NCBI GenBank assembly: GCA_030426865.1 | Contig: JAUHXN010000079.1 | Location: 1 to 10,453 of the forward strand | Direction: 5' to 3' | DNA: 10,453 nt | Source of the DNA: a bacterium | GTDB lineage: Bacteria; Bacteroidota; Ignavibacteria; Kapaibacteriales; UBA2268 | Part shown: positions 6,480 to 10,453 of the stretch, piece by piece | Position numbering within the stretch: position 1 is the stretch's first letter | Layout of the letters: every line of letters begins with the position of its first letter | Notes under the pieces: model-generated | The model's input: only the letters and a program-made list of their open reading frames with translations | Databases searched by the model: none | Told to the model about the DNA's origin: nothing | Made by a program: the position numbers and the translations under genes

Positions 6480-7892
6480 ATGACTTACCAATTTAATGTA
6501 AACATAAGAATTATAACATTCTCTATACTAATGCTTTTTCTATTTACTGGAATTGCACTAAAAGCAGAGATGCGTAAAGGACCTTACCTAATATACCCGA
6601 ATAGTAATACTAAAATGACTGTACTTTGGCAGTTAAGAAACGATGCCGAATGTAAAATAGACTGGGGTCGTGATGTATCTTACTCAGAGGGTTCTGCTAA
6701 TACAAAGGAAATAGTATCTGGAGAAAATGGGCATATCCATAAATATACTATCAATAAATTAGTCCCTAAGCAGAAATACTATTATAGAATTAAAGAGAAC
6801 GGGGCTTACCATTCTGGTACATTTATGTCTGGTGATGGTGTAGGTGATGATACCACTAGGATTCTAGTATATGGCGACACACGTACATTACTTACTAACC
6901 ACAATATAATTGCTAGAAGTATAACTAACTTCATCGATGAGAATCCTAAATGGGAGACTATGATATTGCATTGTGGAGACTGGAATTCAGACGATGAGGA
7001 AATTACATGGGACAAAGAGCATTTCAATCCGAACTATGTTTTCATCAAAAAATTACTTTCCAAAATTCCTATTATGGGTACAAGGGGCAATCATGAATAT
7101 GACGCCACCCAGTTCAATAAATATTATAGATATCCTTATGTAGAGCCAGGGAAAAGTTACTATTCTTTTGACTATGGGTTTGCCCATATCTCAGTAGTTG
7201 ATCAGTATACCGATTATTCGGTTGGATCACCACAATATAATTGGCTGAAAAATGATGTATTAAGTAGCACAAAAAGATGGAAAATACTTCTATTCCATGA
7301 GCCAGCATACTCTGACTTGGGTAAAAGACCTAATAATGAGAATGCTCAAAAATATTTACAACCATTTTGTGAGCAATATGGAATAAAGTTAGTTTTCGCT
7401 GGTCATAACCATTTCTATGCACATTGTGTTGTGAACGGGGTAAACCACTTCACTTTCGGGGGAGGTGGTTCCGAATTGCATCCAGTTAGCGGTACAGGCG
7501 AAGGATTGAAGAAATCCATATCTACCTATAATTATGGTAGAATACTACTTACTAAAGATAAATTTAGAGTAATAGCAGTTGATGCTAATGGAAATCAGTT
7601 AGACAATATCGGTGTTACAGGTAGTACTTCTGATTCTGAACAATATACATACCCCAAAATTGAGATTTATCCTAATCCTAGTAGTGACATATTGTATTAT
7701 AATTTACCAGAATCTAAATCATATCATTCAGTTACTATATTTGATAATATGGGTAGAGTGATTACAAGTACTCCTACTGTAAACCAAACTTATGGAAATA
7801 TAGATGTCAGTCAGATAGCTTCAGGCAACTATATAATAGAAATAGATTCGAAGACTGATAAATATACCCAATCAATTAGTATAATTAGATAA
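6480..7892 (+). CDS. Exported purple-acid-phosphatase-like metallophosphoesterase with T9SS type A sorting tail
   Basis: A 470-residue exported phosphoesterase. In order: a signal peptide (about 1-29, cleavage after LKA), a fibronectin-III-like PAP N-terminal domain (about 33-115, PYLIYP through YYYRI), a calcineurin-like catalytic domain (about 126-330) and a C-terminal T9SS type A sorting domain (about 393-470; YPNP at 397-400, then FDNMGRVI and SGNYIIEI). Predicted metal ligands: D133 (GDTR), D167 (GDW), N204/H205 (GNHE), H273 (FHEP), H309 and H311 (GHNH). The tyrosine that makes true purple acid phosphatases purple (GDxxY) is replaced by Ser170, so a non-purple dinuclear phosphatase or phosphodiesterase is more likely. 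The sorting tail implies export through T9SS and surface attachment or release. The substrate is unknown. It lies 40 bp after the TonB receptor, so co-transcription is likely. Confidence 0.92.
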   Translation: MTYQFNVNIRIITFSILMLFLFTGIALKAEMRKGPYLIYPNSNTKMTVLWQLRNDAECKIDWGRDVSYSEGSANTKEIVSGENGHIHKYTINKLVPKQKYYYRIKENGAYHSGTFMSGDGVGDDTTRILVYGDTRTLLTNHNIIARSITNFIDENPKWETMILHCGDWNSDDEEITWDKEHFNPNYVFIKKLLSKIPIMGTRGNHEYDATQFNKYYRYPYVEPGKSYYSFDYGFAHISVVDQYTDYSVGSPQYNWLKNDVLSSTKRWKILLFHEPAYSDLGKRPNNENAQKYLQPFCEQYGIKLVFAGHNHFYAHCVVNGVNHFTFGGGGSELHPVSGTGEGLKKSISTYNYGRILLTKDKFRVIAVDANGNQLDNIGVTGSTSDSEQYTYPKIEIYPNPSSDILYYNLPESKSYHSVTIFDNMGRVITSTPTVNQTYGNIDVSQIASGNYIIEIDSKTDKYTQSISIIR

Positions 7893-7894
7893 AA

Positions 7895-7929
7895 AAACCA
7901 GCTATAAAGTGATATTTTATAACTGGTTT
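7895..7929. terminator. Bidirectional intrinsic terminator between convergent genes
   Basis: An inverted repeat (7895-7908 with 7916-7929) has one C/A mismatch (7902/7922) and a 7-nt loop. Its base is AAACCAG/CTGGTTT. The A-run at 7891-7897 gives a strong U-tract for leftward transcripts from the lipoprotein gene ending at 7965. The rightward T-tract is weaker (TTT, then AACAATTTT). It starts three bases after the stop of the phosphoesterase gene and can serve both convergent units. Confidence 0.85.
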
Positions 7930-7964
7930 AACAATTTTATAAACTTATTAGAAAAATTAGATTT

Positions 7965-8477
7965 TTAAGGTTGTACTGCCCAGAAATAACCGTCAGTCAC
8001 AACTATTTCTGACTTATCTTCTGCTACAAAAGTACCACTAAAAGAACCTTTTACTATGCCTTCATAAGCGCCATTCTCTCCCATCTTCCCTACTTCTGTT
8101 AGCGTAATTTTTGCATTACCTCTGTCATTATCAGCATAATACGTTATTGAGCCTTGCTTGAACGAAACATTAAATCTTCTAAAAAGGTTGTCTCCAACCA
8201 TGTTTTCATAAGTACCAGTCTCATCAGGTAAAGTACGGAGTTGTATTCCTGTTGCATCAGGACAAACAATAGTAAAATAATCTCTAACTGGTGTATGAGA
8301 TAATATTTTACAATCAACTAAAGCAAAAGGTGCTCCATCTATCTTATATTGCATTCCTTCTTTAGTAAGGGGATTGCTAGTTGATCCGCCATCTGTTGGA
8401 TTAGTAGTTTCATCATCGCTACACCCAGCTAAAAGCAACATAAATAACAATATTGTAATACTTATTAATTTATTCAT
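7965..8477 (-). CDS. Lipoprotein, probably surface-exposed, DUF6252-like
   Basis: A 170-residue lipoprotein. The signal peptide ends in a clear lipobox L16-A17-G18-C19. The Cys is followed by Ser-Asp-Asp-Glu, an acidic start like the lipoprotein export signal that sends Bacteroidota lipoproteins to the cell surface; surface placement is inferred from this. A Thr/Asn/Ser/Gly linker (about 23-36) leads to a beta-rich domain containing 'MQYKIDGAPFALVDC', 'NAKITLTEVG', 'GSFSGTF' and 'IVVTDGYFWAV', which resembles DUF6252-type domains as I remember them. C56 and C72 could form a disulfide. The start is well supported: GGAG (8483-8486 read on the minus strand) lies 5 nt upstream of ATG, one of the few strong Shine-Dalgarno sequences here. 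It is preceded by the terminator at 8535-8564, so it probably has its own promoter. Function is unknown. Confidence 0.88.
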   Translation of the reverse strand: MNKLISITILLFMLLLAGCSDDETTNPTDGGSTSNPLTKEGMQYKIDGAPFALVDCKILSHTPVRDYFTIVCPDATGIQLRTLPDETGTYENMVGDNLFRRFNVSFKQGSITYYADNDRGNAKITLTEVGKMGENGAYEGIVKGSFSGTFVAEDKSEIVVTDGYFWAVQP

Positions 8478-8534
8478 AGAAACTCCAATTTATATATTGT
8501 GAAATAATTAACTCTAAAATAAAATAATTGCAAC

Positions 8535-8564
8535 AAAAAACCCAACTAATAAATTAGCTGGGTT
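8535..8564 (-). terminator. Intrinsic terminator for the leftward acidic exported protein gene
   Basis: On the minus strand AACCCA-CTAA pairs with TTAG-TGGGTT (8539-8549 with 8554-8564; one A/C mismatch at 8545/8558; 4-nt loop), followed by a run of six T (8535-8540 read as A on the + strand). It lies 26 bp after the stop at 8591 and before the lipoprotein gene, so it separates the two leftward units. Confidence 0.82.
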
Positions 8565-8590
8565 ATAATATCTAAAGAAATGATATTTTT

Positions 8591-10234
8591 CTACTTAAGT
8601 AATTTGTACCTTACTAAATAAAAATCATCTCTATTTACAAGTGTTACAAATTCATTGTTGCCTATTGGATATTGAATACCTGGATAATAAGAAGGTACAG
8701 CATCATTTTCAAATAATGACACTTCATCAACTTTTTCTCCTGTAGTCAGATTATACTTTATTCTTCTGATCTCATCTTCGGGTTCAGTTGTTGAATAAAT
8801 GAATGATATTTCATTATCAGTTATTACAGGTACTAAATTGACTTGTGCAGGGATATTAGATCCAAAATAAGAATTAGTTGGGTTACCAAATATCCATCCG
8901 TCTAGATAAGCATCCCTATCAATAAAATTATTCCATTTTACGTTTAGATCCTTATCGAGTGCGAATAGATTTATATCATTGAAGTAATATAGATAAGTAT
9001 AAGAGGTACCATATTGCGTTGTCACAACTATTACATGCTGTTTATTATTTTCAGCTAAAACAACATATCCATCGTCTTTCTCAATTACCTTATTGATAAC
9101 GTTGAATTTAAAATAATCGTCATCATTATTTATTTCTTCACCTTCATCTTCAGTCAAATGTCTTTCTTTAAAATCAAAATCCATAGTTGCTAAGTCAATT
9201 TCTAAAATACACATACTCGATATCGACTCTAACTCCTGACTTTCTTCGTCTTCGTATCTTGATATACCAAATAGCTTTAGCTTATTATTGATAAGGCTTA
9301 TTTTTTCAAATCTGTGATAAACATAATAATCATCATCGATTTCTAGAGAAACTTCCTTTATCTTCTGAGTAAGTTTACCATCAGGAGTAATTTTATTTAC
9401 GGAAATATATCTCTTTTCGATATCATCGTTCATCCAACTCATTATAAAATATAGATTTGATTGGTCATCTAAATAAGAATATTGATAAGTAATATTCTCA
9501 TAATCTTCTACAGAATCTTGTAGGACAACAAACTTGGTGTCTGGAGAATCTCCTTGTTTGTAGAAATTAGAATTAAGTCCATACATTGTATAATCATTGT
9601 CATCAATTACTAAGTAGAAGAAATTTTTTCGGCTACTGTCATTTTCATTATAAGTAGTTGAGTAATATCTAAAATCCTCCGGGTCTATTTCTTTCTCTTC
9701 TAATCCTTTTATAAATATTGACTTGTCTAATGTCTTATTGGCATAATCTAAATCTTCATTGTAGTCTTCAAACTCAAAATCTTCTTCAGCTATAGTAGTG
9801 TAGAAAATTCTTGATGATTCAGGCATGAATGTTTTCAAATCAACAATCGATTCGCGCCAATAGAACCCATCGACTCCACCCAAACCAAAGAAAGAGCCAC
9901 TTTCAGCATTTGTAAACCTAAGTATTAGTTTATTACCTTTAACTTTGTACTCTATTAATCGTTCGTCGTCATTGATAATAAACTCAGTTTTCTTCTCTGT
10001 CGTGTTCGTTTTAGTGTTGTAAACGTATGTAATGACATCTTCGTTATCAAAAATGACAACAAGAAATTCATCGTCGCTGATTCTTTCTATAAATTTCGGA
10101 AAATCATCAAACTCATAAGAATATAAAATTTCTGACGATCCTTCTATGGGATATAAGTCATCAGGAATTTCCACATCATCTGCCATTATAAATTGACAGG
10201 AAACAACTAGGATTAATAAAACTATTCTAACCAA
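8591..10234 (-). CDS. Large acidic exported protein, beta-propeller-like, unknown function
   Basis: A 547-residue exported protein. The start is TTG at 10234: GGGAG (10242-10246 on the minus strand) lies 7 nt upstream, there is no ATG or GTG between it and the upstream in-frame stop, and it yields a complete signal peptide (residues 1-18, likely cleaved FIMA|DD). VVSC (10-13) is a possible but very early lipobox. The mature part is highly acidic, about 23 Asp/Glu in the first 100 residues. It consists of repeated short strand units such as 'NKLILRF', 'SNLYFIMSW', 'NKLKLFGISRY', 'DGYVVLAEN' and 'NEFVTLVNR', which suggests a beta-propeller. The stretch around 'DDGYVVLAEN...YYFNDINLFALDKDLNVKWNNFI' recalls a Bacteroidota family of uncharacterised exported proteins I cannot name. 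No catalytic motif or T9SS tail is visible. The start overlaps the upstream barrel-like gene, so both are probably translated together. Confidence 0.85.
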   Translation of the reverse strand: MVRIVLLILVVSCQFIMADDVEIPDDLYPIEGSSEILYSYEFDDFPKFIERISDDEFLVVIFDNEDVITYVYNTKTNTTEKKTEFIINDDERLIEYKVKGNKLILRFTNAESGSFFGLGGVDGFYWRESIVDLKTFMPESSRIFYTTIAEEDFEFEDYNEDLDYANKTLDKSIFIKGLEEKEIDPEDFRYYSTTYNENDSSRKNFFYLVIDDNDYTMYGLNSNFYKQGDSPDTKFVVLQDSVEDYENITYQYSYLDDQSNLYFIMSWMNDDIEKRYISVNKITPDGKLTQKIKEVSLEIDDDYYVYHRFEKISLINNKLKLFGISRYEDEESQELESISSMCILEIDLATMDFDFKERHLTEDEGEEINNDDDYFKFNVINKVIEKDDGYVVLAENNKQHVIVVTTQYGTSYTYLYYFNDINLFALDKDLNVKWNNFIDRDAYLDGWIFGNPTNSYFGSNIPAQVNLVPVITDNEISFIYSTTEPEDEIRRIKYNLTTGEKVDEVSLFENDAVPSYYPGIQYPIGNNEFVTLVNRDDFYLVRYKLLK

Positions 10235-10453
10235 TATACTACTCCCGCATTTAGGGATGGAACAAAATTAATGTATTCACTTAAATAAAACTTTATCTCA
10301 ATTCCTATATCAGCACTAAGGTTCTCATTCAAAGGTATATTGAAACCGAATTTGCCATCTAATGCGATTAATAATTCATCTAGACCTGGTCTTACGAAAA
10401 ACTCATCTTCATCATCTAATGTCGGCCCTTCGTTTGAGACAATTGAAATTATA
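10222..10453 (-). CDS. 3' end of a probable outer-membrane beta-barrel protein (5' end outside window)
   Basis: On the minus strand an open frame enters from the right edge (first full codon at 10452) and runs 76 codons to TAG at 10222-10224. The visible part begins with an acidic segment (LDDEDEFF), then a series of alternating strands: ELLIALDGKFGFNIPL, LSADIGIEIKFYL, and INFVPSLNAGVVYWLE at the C terminus. The alternation, tight polar turns (LNEN, SEY) and aromatic-rich end fit the last strands of an outer-membrane barrel of the porin-like OMP type. The final residue is Glu rather than Phe, so the usual C-terminal insertion signal is imperfect. It overlaps the next gene by 13 bp and carries that gene's Shine-Dalgarno sequence within its coding region, implying coupled translation. 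The frame and overlap are seen directly; the barrel assignment is inferred. Confidence 0.7.
   Translation of the reverse strand, partial: IISIVSNEGPTLDDEDEFFVRPGLDELLIALDGKFGFNIPLNENLSADIGIEIKFYLSEYINFVPSLNAGVVYWLE

Noticed and set aside
6806..7027. Leftward 73-codon open frame
   Set aside because: It is antisense to the catalytic domain of the phosphoesterase, whose motifs establish the real frame; no start signal or known motif.
7114..7308. Leftward 64-codon open frame
   Set aside because: Same reason: a shadow inside the phosphoesterase gene with no independent support.
10196..10234. Reading C13 of the acidic exported protein as the lipidated cysteine
   Set aside because: VVSC is an acceptable lipobox, but it would leave a signal peptide of only 12 residues. 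Cleavage at FIMA|DD is more normal, so it stays a minor alternative.

Overview
The window comes from an AT-rich Gram-negative genome of the Bacteroidota/FCB group (Bacteroidota, or a relative such as Ignavibacteria or Kapabacteria). The reasons are a secreted phosphoesterase with a type IX secretion (T9SS) type A sorting tail, a TonB-dependent receptor with an N-terminal carboxypeptidase-regulatory-like domain, a lipoprotein whose Cys is followed by acidic residues as in Bacteroidota surface-export signals, and an LpxH-like enzyme of the Bacteroidota type. Most starts lack a strong Shine-Dalgarno sequence, which also fits. The species cannot be named from this sequence alone.

Layout. 1-511 is the 3' end of a rightward secreted or lipoprotein-like gene. 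It converges on a leftward group and a strong bidirectional hairpin terminator lies between them (655-691). The leftward group, in order of transcription, is an lpxH-type phosphoesterase (2470-1757) and two small AT-rich membrane-anchored proteins of unknown function (1679-1314, 1207-725). A 101-bp divergent spacer separates lpxH from the rightward pair birA-coaX (2572-4030), whose ends overlap by 11 bp. Next come a 96-bp spacer with an unusual three-part inverted repeat, an HmuR/BtuB-like TonB-dependent outer-membrane receptor (4127-6439), and, after 40 bp, a purple-acid-phosphatase-like exported phosphoesterase (6480-7892). A second convergent hairpin (7895-7929) closes that side. The right end reads leftward: an outer-membrane-barrel-like gene cut by the window edge (to 10222), overlapping the TTG start of a large acidic exported protein (10234-8591) that ends at its own terminator, then a lipoprotein (8477-7965).

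How the genes work together. lpxH, birA and coaX are housekeeping genes for lipid A, protein biotinylation and coenzyme A. The rest of the window is devoted to the cell envelope: an importer next to an exported phosphoesterase, lipoproteins, and a translationally coupled barrel/exported-protein pair. I see no mobile element, CRISPR array, tRNA or rRNA gene. I did not find a clearly new multi-gene system. The parts most worth following up are the three-part repeat, the receptor-phosphoesterase pair, and the coupled barrel/acidic-protein pair.
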